Positions 17,846 through 26,496 are shown, numbered from the stretch's first letter. The stretch is 54,855 nt of DNA from DASPWV01 sp046727855 (GCA_046727855.1 JBKPDL010000110.1:1-54855), one strand, 5' to 3'. Program-made: numbers and translations. Notes: generated by a model from the letters alone, not told the origin.

Positions 17846-18352
17846 CGCAGACAGAACGCAGATAAGACAGAGATAGGACGCAGATAACGCAGATAAAACG
17901 CAGATAAAACGCAGATAAAGGCGGATTTCAGAATGGATCGTGAAGGGGCATCTTGGCTGTGTGAGCGCTGGGGCGTTGAGCGGAGGCACACCCGTGGATT
18001 CCCGGCTCCTAAAGCGCTCCGACATTGACGGTGGCTAGGCGTGCACCAAGATCAAAAAACGCATCTGCGTCGAATCTGCGTCATCGGCGGCTGATTTCAG
18101 GATGGATCGTGAAGGGGCATTCTTGGCTGTGAGCGCTGGGGCGTTGAGCGGAGGCACACTTCAAGATTCCCGGCTTCTGAGCGCTCCGACATTAACGGCG
18201 GCTTGGCGTGCGCCACGATCCAAAAACGTATCTGCGTTGAATCTGCGTCATCTGCGGCCTCCCTAATCTGCGTCATCTGCGGCTTCCCTAATCTGCGTCA
18301 TCTGCGGCCTCGCTTATCGGCGTCCATCTGCGGGCCTATAATCCGCGTCAGG
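17846..18352. repeat. ACGCAGAT/ATCTGCGT repeat island with a tandem core of about 169 bp
   Basis: This 507-bp stretch has no credible gene. Left arm (17846-17920): repeated ACGCAGATAA units. Core: about 169 bp present twice in tandem, starting at 17924 and 18093 with GATTTCAG and diverged by scattered substitutions and small indels. Right arm (about 18230-18350): repeated ATCTGCGTCATCTGCGG, the reverse complement of the left arm. The arms could pair into a long stem. A second island of the same design lies at 37484-37795. Confidence 0.85.
18337..18342 (+). promoter_or_regulatory. Candidate -10 box TATAAT directly upstream of the MerR-type gene
   Basis: A perfect TATAAT ends 10 nt before the GTG at 18353, which predicts a transcript starting at or a few bases before the start codon. 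No convincing -35 box was seen. It lies at the edge of the repeat island, so the repeat may have provided the promoter. Confidence 0.35.
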
Positions 18353-18820
18353 GTGCGGCTGAAAAAACTCTATTCGTCTCGTGAAGTCGCGTCGCTCACC
18401 GGCTTGAGCGCGAAGCAGCTGCAGTGGTGGGACGCGAAACGGTTGATAAAGCCGACCATTCCGTCGCAGCGCACCGAAAAAGGCGGTTTCACAGAGCGAC
18501 GTTACACGTCAATCGAGCTGCTCGAGCTCATGGTGCTTGCCGACTTGCGCCGGCGCGGCTTCTCCATTGCGCGCATTCGGCGATTGATCGACATCCTGAA
18601 ATCGCGGTTCGACGTTCGGCTGTTCGAGGCGATCGAAGGTGGCGGGCCGATCACGCTGTTCATCGATGGCAACGAGATCTTCGCGCGTACGGAAAGCGGC
18701 GAACTCTACAACGTGCTCGACAACCCGAGGCAACCGATGTTGATGCTGGGCGAAGGTTTCAGGCTGCGACAACTGGTCGCCAAACAGAGCAAGCGTAAGG
18801 CGAAGAAAGCTATTTCTTAG
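18353..18820 (+). CDS. MerR-family transcriptional regulator
   Basis: This is a 155-aa regulator. The N-terminal MerR helix-turn-helix and wing span residues 1-70: LYSSREVASLTGLSAKQLQWWD, then FTERRYT and LADLRRRGFS. The C-terminal half (about 85-145) is a short non-canonical effector or dimer region with no Cys cluster, so metal sensing is unlikely. I chose the GTG at 18353 because homology begins with RLKKLYSS. The longer frame upstream reads through ATCTGCG repeats. It is convergent with the BMC shell gene and overlaps it by 11 bp at the 3' ends. Its target is unknown; the neighbouring genes are the obvious candidates. Confidence 0.85.
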   Translation: MRLKKLYSSREVASLTGLSAKQLQWWDAKRLIKPTIPSQRTEKGGFTERRYTSIELLELMVLADLRRRGFSIARIRRLIDILKSRFDVRLFEAIEGGGPITLFIDGNEIFARTESGELYNVLDNPRQPMLMLGEGFRLRQLVAKQSKRKAKKAIS

Positions 18821-19148
18821 GACGAATCGGAAAGACCTTTTCGAGATCGTCTCCTGGTCGCGGAATAACGTGGACGCCGACCAGCTCGCCGACACGGCGG
18901 GCGGCGGCGGCGCCCGCATCGGTGGCAGCCTTCACCGACCCGACGTCGCCGCGCACGATCGCCGTCACAAGCCCGGCATCGACCTTCTGCCATCCGACGA
19001 ACACGACATTGGCGGTCTTGACCATGGCATCGGCGGCTTCGATCATGCCGACGAGCCCGCGCGTCTCCACCATGCCGAGCGCCTCGCCGACGTCACGTGT
19101 GTCGTCTGCTTCTGCCACTTCCGGACCTTTCTTTGCCATAGGACTCAT
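18810..19148 (-). CDS. Bacterial microcompartment hexameric shell protein (BMC-H, PduA/EutM/CcmK-like), orphan
   Basis: This 112-aa protein (109 if it starts at the second Met, 19139) contains one BMC domain at about residues 20-108: ALGMVETRGLVGMIEAAD, ANVVFVGWQKVDAGLVTAIVRG, the pore-loop GDVGSVKAA, and HVIPRPG. Single-domain BMC proteins form flat hexamers that tile a protein shell around aldehyde-producing or other enzymes. A shell also needs pentameric BMC-P vertex proteins and usually trimers; neither is present here. The N-terminal extension of about 17 acidic residues is unusual. It could belong to a scattered microcompartment locus, or be a lone shell paralogue. It is convergent with the MerR gene. 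Confidence 0.92.
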   Translation of the reverse strand: MSPMAKKGPEVAEADDTRDVGEALGMVETRGLVGMIEAADAMVKTANVVFVGWQKVDAGLVTAIVRGDVGSVKAATDAGAAAARRVGELVGVHVIPRPGDDLEKVFPIRPKK

Positions 19149-19192
19149 CGAATTCGAAATTCAAAATGCAGAATTCGCATTCCGAGTTGCTG

Positions 19193-20323
19193 TCATTGTA
19201 TTTTCCCACGCGCGGCGACGGGCAGCGCGTCGACGCGATCGCCCTCCACCAGCCACAGCTCGTTCACCAGATTCGTGACAACGCACGAGTGATTCGGCAG
19301 AACGCGTACCGAATCGCCCGGTTCGAGCGGCGTCCAACCGGACACCACACGCACCGTGGCATGTTCCTCCGAGAGCCGTTCGATGATCAAGTCGGGATCA
19401 GGGGATTGGCCGGCCCTGGCGTCGCGCTCGCGAAACACCGCGCCATGCCCAGGCATCGCTGCGAAGCCCCGCGCGCCGTCTGAGCTCAATGTCTTACTGC
19501 CGCTGTCGAGGATGATGCGATCCGGCGCCGGTTTCGAAACGACACGCGCGAGCACCGTCATGGCGCAGTCGTCGAACGTGGCGGCGCCGAGACCGACCTG
19601 TGTGCGATCGAAAAAGACATAGTTGCCCGCGCGGTACTCGGTGAGACCGCTCTGCTCGAGCGAATAGCGCGCGGTCGGCGTGGCGCCGGCGCTGATTTCC
19701 TCAATGGACAGACCGGCATCGCGCGCCGCAGCCGCGATGCACGTCAATGTGCGCGCTTCCTCTGCAGCAATCCGCCGGAGATCGTCTTCCGACGATGCGT
19801 GATAACCGTGTCCCGCGTGGGCGAGCACGCCGCGAAGGGCGAGACCGGGCAGCGTGGCGACCTGATTTATGAACGTGAGGGCCTGTGGCAACGCCGGCTC
19901 GATTCCACAGCGATGAAAGCCAACATCAATCTTGACGAGGACGTCCACGGAGCGCCGGGCACGCGTCATGGCCTGCGACCACGCCTCTGCGACTGCCAGG
20001 TGATCGACGATGAACGACAGATGAGTGCGATCGAGGAGCGCGAGCACGCGACTGGCGTTGGCGGGATTCAGCGGATAGGGCAGCCGGATATCTGAAATCC
20101 CGGCATCAGCGAAGACTTCCGCTTCACCCAACTTTGCGCAGCAGATGCCGATGGCGCCTCGTTCGAGTTGCCATCGGGCAACGAGCGGACTTTTGTGCGT
20201 TTTGGCGTGGGGGCGCATGCGAATGCCGCGGCGGTTGGCCGCGGCCTGCATGCGCTCGATATTGGCGATAACGCGCGATCGTTCGACGAGTACTGCGGGG
20301 GTGGCGAGATCGTCCAGCGTCAC
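19193..20323 (-). CDS. DSD1-family PLP enzyme (D-threonine aldolase / D-serine dehydratase-like)
   Basis: This is a 376-aa fold-type III PLP enzyme. The N-terminal alanine-racemase-like barrel carries the PLP lysine at about residue 41 in MRPHAKTHK. The barrel is followed by VLVKIDVGFHRCG, and the C-terminal beta domain has the metal-binding pair His 345/Cys 347 in PNHSCVVTNL, as in D-threonine aldolase and eukaryotic-type D-serine dehydratase. It cleaves D-threonine-like 3-hydroxy-D-amino acids or deaminates D-serine; sequence alone does not separate these. It starts at a GTG that overlaps the stop of the upstream DUF1501 gene by 4 bp (GTGA), indicating an operon. Confidence 0.88.
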   Translation of the reverse strand: MTLDDLATPAVLVERSRVIANIERMQAAANRRGIRMRPHAKTHKSPLVARWQLERGAIGICCAKLGEAEVFADAGISDIRLPYPLNPANASRVLALLDRTHLSFIVDHLAVAEAWSQAMTRARRSVDVLVKIDVGFHRCGIEPALPQALTFINQVATLPGLALRGVLAHAGHGYHASSEDDLRRIAAEEARTLTCIAAAARDAGLSIEEISAGATPTARYSLEQSGLTEYRAGNYVFFDRTQVGLGAATFDDCAMTVLARVVSKPAPDRIILDSGSKTLSSDGARGFAAMPGHGAVFRERDARAGQSPDPDLIIERLSEEHATVRVVSGWTPLEPGDSVRVLPNHSCVVTNLVNELWLVEGDRVDALPVAARGKIQ

Positions 20324-21555
20324 CCCCGCAGTATGCCCCGAAACTGTTGCGGCTTGACGCCGTAGCCTGGAAATACGCGCGCCGCGGTGGCGTCATCCGC
20401 GCCGAGGTGGCGCATCACCACCTCGCCGAACACATCGCGGAAGTCGGTGGTGATCGCGAGATCACGGCCTTCGAATCGTTCGTCCGGCCGCAGCCCGGGC
20501 CACTTGCCGAAGACTTCGCCGCCCTTGAGGTTGCCGCCGATGATCATCATCGCATTGCCGTGTCCATGATCGGTTCCGCGATTGCCGTTTTCGGCTACCG
20601 CGCGCCCAAATTCAGACATCGTCAGGATCACCGTGTCGGCCATGCCATCGCCAAGATCTTGTGCGAGGGCGGCAATACCGCTGGCAAAATCAGTCAGGCG
20701 ATTCGCAATCTGCCCCGTAGAGCCGCCTTCGTTGACGTGGTGATCCCACTGATTGCTTTCGGTAAAGGCGATTTCCAGACCAACGTCGGCTTTCGCAAGG
20801 CGCGCGATCTCCTGCAACGCTTGGCCGAACGGCGAGCGCGGATACTGCGCGCCGTTGGCCGGGCGGTAAGCGCCCGATCCCTTTGCTGAGAGTGTGCGCA
20901 TCGCCTCAAACGCTTCGCCCGCCGTGCCTTTGAGCATTTGATCTTTGGCAGCCGCGTACGCCGCTTCGAATGAATTACGGGTCTCCATGCCGCCGACCAC
21001 ACCGAATTCGTTGATGCTGCCCATCGCGAGCGCCGGCGCCGTGCCTTGCAGCGCGCGCGGCATCTGCCTGGTCATGGCAACGGCGTTGAGCGGATCATGC
21101 ACGTGACGGGCCGCTTGGAGATAGCGATTGAGCCAGCCATCGCGCGTGCTCTTGATGCCCGGCGTGGCCGTTTCCATGTAGTCCTGCGCGTCGAAGTGTG
21201 ACCGTGTCGCGTCCGGTGAGCCGCAGGCATGCACAATCGCGAGCGAGCGGTTGTCCCACAACGGCTTCAGCGGCGCCATGCGCGGGTGCAGCCCGAAGAA
21301 GCCGTTGAGGTCGAGCGCCGATTCAGCCGCGCCTGGCCGCGCGATCGCAATCGAAGGCCGCGCCTGGTAATAACCCGCGTCTCCGAATGGGACGATCATG
21401 TTGAGGCCGTCCACGGCGCCGCGTTGAAAGATCGTGATCAACAGCTTGCGGCGCGTGCCCGCCGCTGCCGCGGTTCGCGCGACAAACGACGGCGCAAAGC
21501 CGAGCGTGACGAGCGCAATCCCTGACGATTTGAGAAACACTCTTCTGGTAACCAT
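20320..21555 (-). CDS. DUF1501 protein with twin-arginine signal
   Basis: This 411-aa protein starts at the ATG at 21555. The N-terminus TRRVFLKSSG followed by a hydrophobic stretch is a good twin-arginine export signal, implying folding before export. The body is a DUF1501 (sulfatase/alkaline-phosphatase-fold related) domain, with FQRGAVDGLNMIVPFGD near residue 43 and MSEFGRAVAENGNRGTDHG and GGNLKGGEVFG near the C-terminus. DUF1501 genes nearly always sit beside DUF1800 genes, as here. The pair is thought to act in extracytoplasmic metabolism, but no activity is established. The longer opening upstream to 21786 lacks coding character. Confidence 0.9.
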   Translation of the reverse strand: MVTRRVFLKSSGIALVTLGFAPSFVARTAAAAGTRRKLLITIFQRGAVDGLNMIVPFGDAGYYQARPSIAIARPGAAESALDLNGFFGLHPRMAPLKPLWDNRSLAIVHACGSPDATRSHFDAQDYMETATPGIKSTRDGWLNRYLQAARHVHDPLNAVAMTRQMPRALQGTAPALAMGSINEFGVVGGMETRNSFEAAYAAAKDQMLKGTAGEAFEAMRTLSAKGSGAYRPANGAQYPRSPFGQALQEIARLAKADVGLEIAFTESNQWDHHVNEGGSTGQIANRLTDFASGIAALAQDLGDGMADTVILTMSEFGRAVAENGNRGTDHGHGNAMMIIGGNLKGGEVFGKWPGLRPDERFEGRDLAITTDFRDVFGEVVMRHLGADDATAARVFPGYGVKPQQFRGILRG

Positions 21556-21611
21556 GGCGGAACCTCGAACGTGCCCACTGCCCTGCAACCCGCGAGCGCA
21601 AACCTGCGCGC

Positions 21612-23030
21612 TTACTGCCTTTGAAATTCTGCGGCGCCAATGTCGATAGGACTCTGCTGCGTCGCCACCCGCACCCCGCGCATCCGATTGCTCGACAACT
21701 CGATCGCAAAGTTGATGCGGTTCACCAGCGACCCTGATGAGATCCACGCGTCCGCTGTTTCGTCGTATCCCGTCGGCGGCTGACACAGGTAGAGCGGCAT
21801 GCCCATGTCCGCAAGCGCGCGAGCGATGCGGATACCTGACGACACGTCGGCACCCGTCACACGTAGCGCGCTGACGACGAACTCGAACGGTGTCTTGACC
21901 TTCGCGCGATACGACTCGGGCGCGAAGAACTCGGGCGATGTCATAATCGTCCGCACCACTTCACGCAGGTCGCCATTTGTGTCGCGGAAGCGAGCGGCCG
22001 CGCGATCGACCACTGTTTGGGGTGGGGTGTCGCTGACGAAGCGCTGCGTTAGCTTCAAAGCAATGTGCTTCGCGGTTGACGGGTGCGCTGCCAGGATGTC
22101 GAGCACACGCTCACCGTCTTCGACGCCGCCACCAGCCTCGATGACGTGTCCCAACACCCGCTTCTCGCCGCGATCGTGGATGGCCGGCGCGAACCTGAAG
22201 CCGGGATTCTGCGGTCGCCCGATCGTCCATCCCGTAAAGGCACGCGCCACTGCCACCACGTCCTGTTGCGTGTAGCCGCCATCGACGCCGAGTGTGTGCA
22301 GTTCGAGCAGCTCGCGGCCATAGTTTTCATTGAGCGCGCCCTGACGGCCGCTCATCCAGTTGTCGAGATAGACAAGCATCGCCGGGCTCTTGGCGGTCGC
22401 CCCCAGCAAATCGCGAAACTTGCCGAACACGTGCGGCCGAATGACGTCTCGTTCATACTCGCCGATGTAGAGCTCGGTCTGGCCCTTGCGCGCGAACACG
22501 TTGAAGTGGTTGAACCAGAAATCCACCAGCACTTCTTCGAGCTGACGCTCGCTATATGTCGCGCGCAACACCTTGGCCTCTGCCAGGTCGGTGAAGACCT
22601 GCCGCGCCCGACGACCGGCCATCGACATTGGCGCGCTCATCTCGGGCGGCCGCATGTCTGGCGTCGCATTGGCCTGCGTGGAATTCTGTAGCTGCCGTTT
22701 GCGGCGCTCGGCGCGTGCCGGCAGGACGTACTCGCGCGCGATCGTTCCCGGATCGAGATCCAGTGTTCCGAGCCGTGCAAGCCTCGCCTCGACGTCGTCG
22801 TCAGCGATCTGCGATGGACGCAACTGGCGATCGATCCAGGCGGCAAGACCGATGCGCTTGACCGCTTCGAGGTCCCCCGGCCGCGGGCCGAAGGCCAGGC
22901 GATTGAGCGCGTGAGCGATCGCCTTGTCGTCGTTTGGCAGCCGCGGGGCTGCGCTCAGGAGGGTCCGGCCGTGTGCCGTGACGCACACGAGCGCCGTGAG
23001 GATGAGATAGCCTCTGAAAGCCTTTGCCAC
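21612..23030 (-). CDS. DUF1800 protein, exported
   Basis: This 472-aa protein starts at a GTG at 23030 with GGAGG 5 nt upstream. A signal peptide covers about residues 1-25 (LILTALVCVTAHGRTLLSA). DUF1800 family motifs are present: HALNRLAFGPRPGD near 40, VDFWFNHFNVFA near 155, NENYGRELLELHTLG in the middle and ALADMGMPLYLCQPPTGY near the end. It is upstream of the DUF1501 gene on the same strand with a 56-bp gap, so the two form the usual DUF1800-DUF1501 unit. The function is unknown. The open frame extends to 23273, but the added 81 residues are not family-like. Confidence 0.9.
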   Translation of the reverse strand: MAKAFRGYLILTALVCVTAHGRTLLSAAPRLPNDDKAIAHALNRLAFGPRPGDLEAVKRIGLAAWIDRQLRPSQIADDDVEARLARLGTLDLDPGTIAREYVLPARAERRKRQLQNSTQANATPDMRPPEMSAPMSMAGRRARQVFTDLAEAKVLRATYSERQLEEVLVDFWFNHFNVFARKGQTELYIGEYERDVIRPHVFGKFRDLLGATAKSPAMLVYLDNWMSGRQGALNENYGRELLELHTLGVDGGYTQQDVVAVARAFTGWTIGRPQNPGFRFAPAIHDRGEKRVLGHVIEAGGGVEDGERVLDILAAHPSTAKHIALKLTQRFVSDTPPQTVVDRAAARFRDTNGDLREVVRTIMTSPEFFAPESYRAKVKTPFEFVVSALRVTGADVSSGIRIARALADMGMPLYLCQPPTGYDETADAWISSGSLVNRINFAIELSSNRMRGVRVATQQSPIDIGAAEFQRQ

Positions 23031-23344
23031 GGTGACCTCCGCGGATGACGTCCGCGCACGAGGCGGGCTCGAATGCCCGCCGCTCCATGACGCGCCGATA
23101 TACGTTGGACCAGAGGCCGATGGACTCGGTTTAACCCCGCAATCGACTTGTGTGACGAATATCGGGATCGACGTGATGCGAGCGCAGAGGCCGAGAACGG
23201 ACGGCTTTCGCGCCGCTCGCGCCGTTGTCGCTCCCCACTCTAGAAGGCTTGGCGGAGCGGGGCAAAAAGACATATGGCAGCGAAGCCAACTGTTTGGTTT
23301 TCTCGGGGTTTGAGGCGAAGCTTCGCTGCTAAGCTCCGGGTCTA
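23031..23344. other. Intergenic region between DUF1800 and the GNAT gene
   Basis: This 314-bp divergent spacer has no gene that I can support. It contains palindromes CGCGGATGACGTCCGCG at 23039-23055 and GCGGGCTCGAATGCCCGC near 23070. It presumably holds promoters for both flanking genes, but no clear -35/-10 pair was recognised. Confidence 0.5.
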
Positions 23345-24310
23345 ATGGCGCAGCTTGTTCCCGCGACCGGCGCGTATCTCGACCAGATCCTGCGCGAAAC
23401 GTTCGAGATCTGGAGTGAAGGTCTCACTCCTCCGCAATACGCGCGCTTCTGGGAGGCGCAGTCGCGCACGCCCTGGGGCGCGGCGCATCTGGATCGCGTG
23501 GCGCTCGTCGAAGGCGGCGAGGTGACCTCCAGCGCGAAACGCTACGATCTGAGCGCGCGCATCGATGGCCGAATACGACGTGTCATTGGGATTGGCGCGG
23601 TCTTCACTTCACTCGCGCGTCGCGGGCGGGGTGGCGCGCGTCGGCTGATCGAGACGATGCTCGACAATGCGCTCGCCGAAGGCTACGAGTTGGCGATGCT
23701 CTTTTCCGAGATCGACCCGGCCTTCTACGAACGTCTGGAGTTTGTTCCGGTGCCGCTCGTCGAGTCGCACATTCGCGTGCGCCAACGCAAAGGATCGCCG
23801 ATGGTGCTGATGCGCGCGGGCACCGATCGAGACATCGCCGCCATCGCTGGGATGAGCGCCGCGCGCCGCGCTTCGGCACGCCTGGCGCTCGATCGCAGCG
23901 AGGATTGGATCGGTTACGGCATCACGAAGCGGCGACTGCTGTGCGGCCTCAACGCCGCCGGCTCTCGACACGTAGAGTTTCTCGTTACCGAAGAAGCGCA
24001 CCGCGCTGTCGCATTCGTGGTGGCCACCGTGCACGAAGGGCAGTGGTTCATCGAGGACGTCGGCGATCACGATCCCACGGGCGCGCGTGTGGGCGCCATG
24101 CTGGAAGCGATGCTTGCGCGAACGCCGCATCTCGACGCGCCGGAGATCCGCGCGTGGCTGCCGCATGGCTTCCGGCCGCCGCAACTCGACATCGTCGAGA
24201 CGCATCAAGCTGCGGAGGTGCTGATGATTCGCCCGTTGAATGATCGAACGCTGCCGCTGCCGCCGATTGGGAGAGAGGACGTCGTGTACCCGCGGCTCGA
24301 TTACTTCTGA
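23345..24310 (+). CDS. GNAT-family N-acetyltransferase
   Basis: This 321-aa protein has an N-terminal GNAT domain: GIGAVFTSLARRGRGGARRLIETML near residues 82-105 is the acetyl-CoA pyrophosphate-binding loop region, and AMLFSEIDPAFYERLEFVPV matches the following strands. The second half (about 150-300) looks like another GNAT-like or Eis-type domain with FIEDVGDHDPT. The substrate is unknown. It is monocistronic in this view and divergent from the DUF1800 gene. Confidence 0.8.
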   Translation: MAQLVPATGAYLDQILRETFEIWSEGLTPPQYARFWEAQSRTPWGAAHLDRVALVEGGEVTSSAKRYDLSARIDGRIRRVIGIGAVFTSLARRGRGGARRLIETMLDNALAEGYELAMLFSEIDPAFYERLEFVPVPLVESHIRVRQRKGSPMVLMRAGTDRDIAAIAGMSAARRASARLALDRSEDWIGYGITKRRLLCGLNAAGSRHVEFLVTEEAHRAVAFVVATVHEGQWFIEDVGDHDPTGARVGAMLEAMLARTPHLDAPEIRAWLPHGFRPPQLDIVETHQAAEVLMIRPLNDRTLPLPPIGREDVVYPRLDYF

Positions 24311-24735
24311 GGCTGCGTTGCGCCGCGACCTGCGGTTGGACTCGCTGCGCGAGTGGGACCGCGGCGCGGTGGATCGGCGCACCGACCTTCGAGAGCCTCA
24401 GGTCGCCTCCTGAGCAATGTCTCGCTGACGGCCGGAAGCTGCCGGAATTCACCCGAACTACAAGTGAATTCCGGCTTACGTGTCGCGCTTGCAAATCTTG
24501 AACACGCCGCTGCAATCGCCTGGCCCGAGGTAGTCGCGCATGCAGTTGCGGCTGTAAAAGACGCCGGCATCTTCGATATGCACACTCAAGGTCGGGCCGC
24601 TCGGATCGGGCCGGACTTACTGGCGCTTCATTTCCTAGGCGCGCGGAGCGCGCCAACCAAATACTGCCAACCAGCCAAGGGCGAGGCTCCGCAGGCATCG
24701 GGATATGAAAGGCGAGTCCTTGGCTGGTCTGGTCC
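24311..24735. repeat. Repeat-rich spacer
   Basis: This 425-bp region has no complete gene. It contains a 12-bp perfect inverted repeat, GCCGGAATTCAC at 24441-24452 and its complement at 24464-24475. It also contains a GGCGCGCGGAGCGCGCC element at 24638-24654. A CCAGCCAAGGGCGAGGC...GGCATCGGGATATGAAAGGCGAGTCCTTGGCTGG mosaic lies at about 24671-24727 and matches 53865-53902. A short open frame on the minus strand is described separately. Confidence 0.75.
24476..24616 (-). pseudogene. Possible C-terminal remnant of a small Cys-rich protein
   Basis: The minus-strand frame after a TAA at 24617-24619 runs 46 codons to a TAA at 24476. It reads like real protein: TLSVHIEDAGVFYSRNC, then DYLGPGDCSG and KICKRDT. 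It has three Cys and no convincing start codon, so it looks like the end of a gene whose 5' part is missing. An inverted repeat follows the stop immediately. The family is not recognised. Confidence 0.35.
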
Positions 24736-26496
24736 TCAACGAGGTGCGGGTAATTTTACGTCGGCTGCCTTGGTTTCTCCCTCGTTCAACGTCAGCGTTA
24801 CCGCGGCCGGCTTGAGCGCCGCGAGAAAGTCCGGATCGCCCGCCTGGCCGTCTTCGGCCTCCTCCACGGCGGCAATTCGATAGTCCTCGTACGGGGGCAG
24901 GCCTTTGATCTCGTAGCGCCCGTCCTGATCGGGCCGTGCCAGGCGAATATAACGCGACTGATATGTCCACAACCGTTCGTCTGCTGGAAAAACGACAACA
25001 GCGCAGGCCGCAACCACCCGGCCGCGCCCGTCGAGCACCGAACCCGAAAGCGTCGTCGATTTCTGCGTGAGCACGATTTGCACGCCGCTGATGATCTGAC
25101 CAGGTGTGAATTCGAGCGGCACGTCGGTGATGTCCTGCCCATTGAGCACCACTTGCTTGATCGACCAGCCTTGCGCACCGCCAAATCGGAAGTACGCCGG
25201 ATCAAATAGGCCAGCGAGCGAAAACGTCCAATCCGCCGCGACTCGCGCGGTGGCAGGCGGCCCTGCGAAGCCCGGTTGCTCCGGCCGTGCGCTACGCACG
25301 GCCACCTGGATCTGATCAGGACGCAGACCCGGTGTCTGGCCATCATCGGTCACGATCTGCCCTGTGACGCGCGCGCCGGGAGCAGTGACGACGACAACGT
25401 TGTCGAGGTCCTGAGCGCTAACAGCGAGGTCGAGCCGTGCGAATTCGCTGTCGCCGGCGGCTTGTGGTCCGCGCGCGAGATTGGTGCGCGCTTGTAGCAT
25501 GTAACGCCCCGGTGCGACACCGGTAATGCGGAAGGCGCCGCCGCGATCGACTCGTGCCGCGCCGCCCGGCAACATCGGCATGCCGCGCATCATGTCGGCC
25601 GGCATCAGAACCAGGTTAGCGTTTGCCGACGGCGCGCCCTGCGAGTCGATCACCGTCCCGGTGATCCGCACCAGCTTGGCTGCGAGGAGTGCAAAGTTGA
25701 CGCTGCCGTGTTCCTGTCCGACATCAACGCGGACGCGCTGCGCCTCGGCGCCGCTGGGTGTGCCCGGAAAATACGTCGGCGCGTACCCCGACGGCTCGTT
25801 CGAGGGATCCGTGACTTCACCACCGCCACCACGGAAGTTGGCGCTGATGATGTATTCACCGGGCGGGAGACCGAAGAGCCGGAAGGCGCCTTGATCATCG
25901 GTGGTGTCGCGCGAGTTCTGGCCGCCCGCAGGAACGTAACGGCGCGTGCCGCCGGCGTACCCGTAGCGAAACACGTTGACCACGGCGTTGGCGACCGGTT
26001 CACCGAACTCGTCGAAGATGCGTCCCGAGATCACGCTGCCGCGCGGCAGCGCGATCACCAGCTTGTCCATGAGCTGGCCGTTGCCGATTTCGAGCGGCGT
26101 GCCCGATTCCGACGGGCGGCGCTGCCCGTACTGCAGTCCTACGAAGCCGCCTTTGTTGGCCGTGATCGTGTATCGCCCGGCGGCAAGCTCTCGGAACTCG
26201 AATCGCCCTTGTGCGTCGGTGGTGGCGAGGCGGTTGTCGCGAATGCCAGGAGCGAACGCGCGTACCTGCGCACGGCGAATCGGTGTGCCCGTGTCGGCAG
26301 CGAGAACGACGCCGCGAATAACTGCGGTGCCACGAGGCGCGTCGGCCGCTGCGGCGTCGCGTGGAGGCAGCCCCGGCCCGCGCCCTTGTCCGACGGCGCC
26401 GCCGCGCCCTTGTTCCGCAATTGCGCGTGCAATGCTCGGAATAGTGAGTGGCGTTGCGAGCAGAATCAGGAGTACAACGATCCGGCGCATTGGCAT
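24736..26496 (-). CDS. Secreted CarboxypepD-regulatory-domain protein, paralogue 1
   Basis: This 586-aa protein has a signal peptide (residues 1-26, MRRIVVLLILLATPLTIPSIA). A Gly/Arg-rich linker follows, and then several carboxypeptidase-regulatory/transthyretin-like beta domains: GTAVIRGVVLAADTGTPIRRAQV near 55, GRFEFRELAAGRYTI near 98, VISGRIFDEFGEPVANAVV near 155, and further copies to the end (GRYEIKGLPPYEDYRI). These beta-sandwich domains lie at the cell surface or in the periplasm and have no catalytic residues here. It is the 3'-most member of a three-gene tandem array with 26907 and 28634. The role is unknown. Confidence 0.88.
   Translation of the reverse strand: MPMRRIVVLLILLATPLTIPSIARAIAEQGRGGAVGQGRGPGLPPRDAAAADAPRGTAVIRGVVLAADTGTPIRRAQVRAFAPGIRDNRLATTDAQGRFEFRELAAGRYTITANKGGFVGLQYGQRRPSESGTPLEIGNGQLMDKLVIALPRGSVISGRIFDEFGEPVANAVVNVFRYGYAGGTRRYVPAGGQNSRDTTDDQGAFRLFGLPPGEYIISANFRGGGGEVTDPSNEPSGYAPTYFPGTPSGAEAQRVRVDVGQEHGSVNFALLAAKLVRITGTVIDSQGAPSANANLVLMPADMMRGMPMLPGGAARVDRGGAFRITGVAPGRYMLQARTNLARGPQAAGDSEFARLDLAVSAQDLDNVVVVTAPGARVTGQIVTDDGQTPGLRPDQIQVAVRSARPEQPGFAGPPATARVAADWTFSLAGLFDPAYFRFGGAQGWSIKQVVLNGQDITDVPLEFTPGQIISGVQIVLTQKSTTLSGSVLDGRGRVVAACAVVVFPADERLWTYQSRYIRLARPDQDGRYEIKGLPPYEDYRIAAVEEAEDGQAGDPDFLAALKPAAVTLTLNEGETKAADVKLPAPR

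Noticed and set aside
17846..18352. CRISPR array
   Set aside because: The ACGCAGAT units are only 8-12 bp, spacing is irregular, units invert across the island, and no cas gene is present.
19149..19192. GAATTC-rich gap upstream of the BMC gene as a regulatory palindrome
   Set aside because: It holds two imperfect AATTCG/AATTC direct repeats in a 44-bp gap, too short and simple to support a site.
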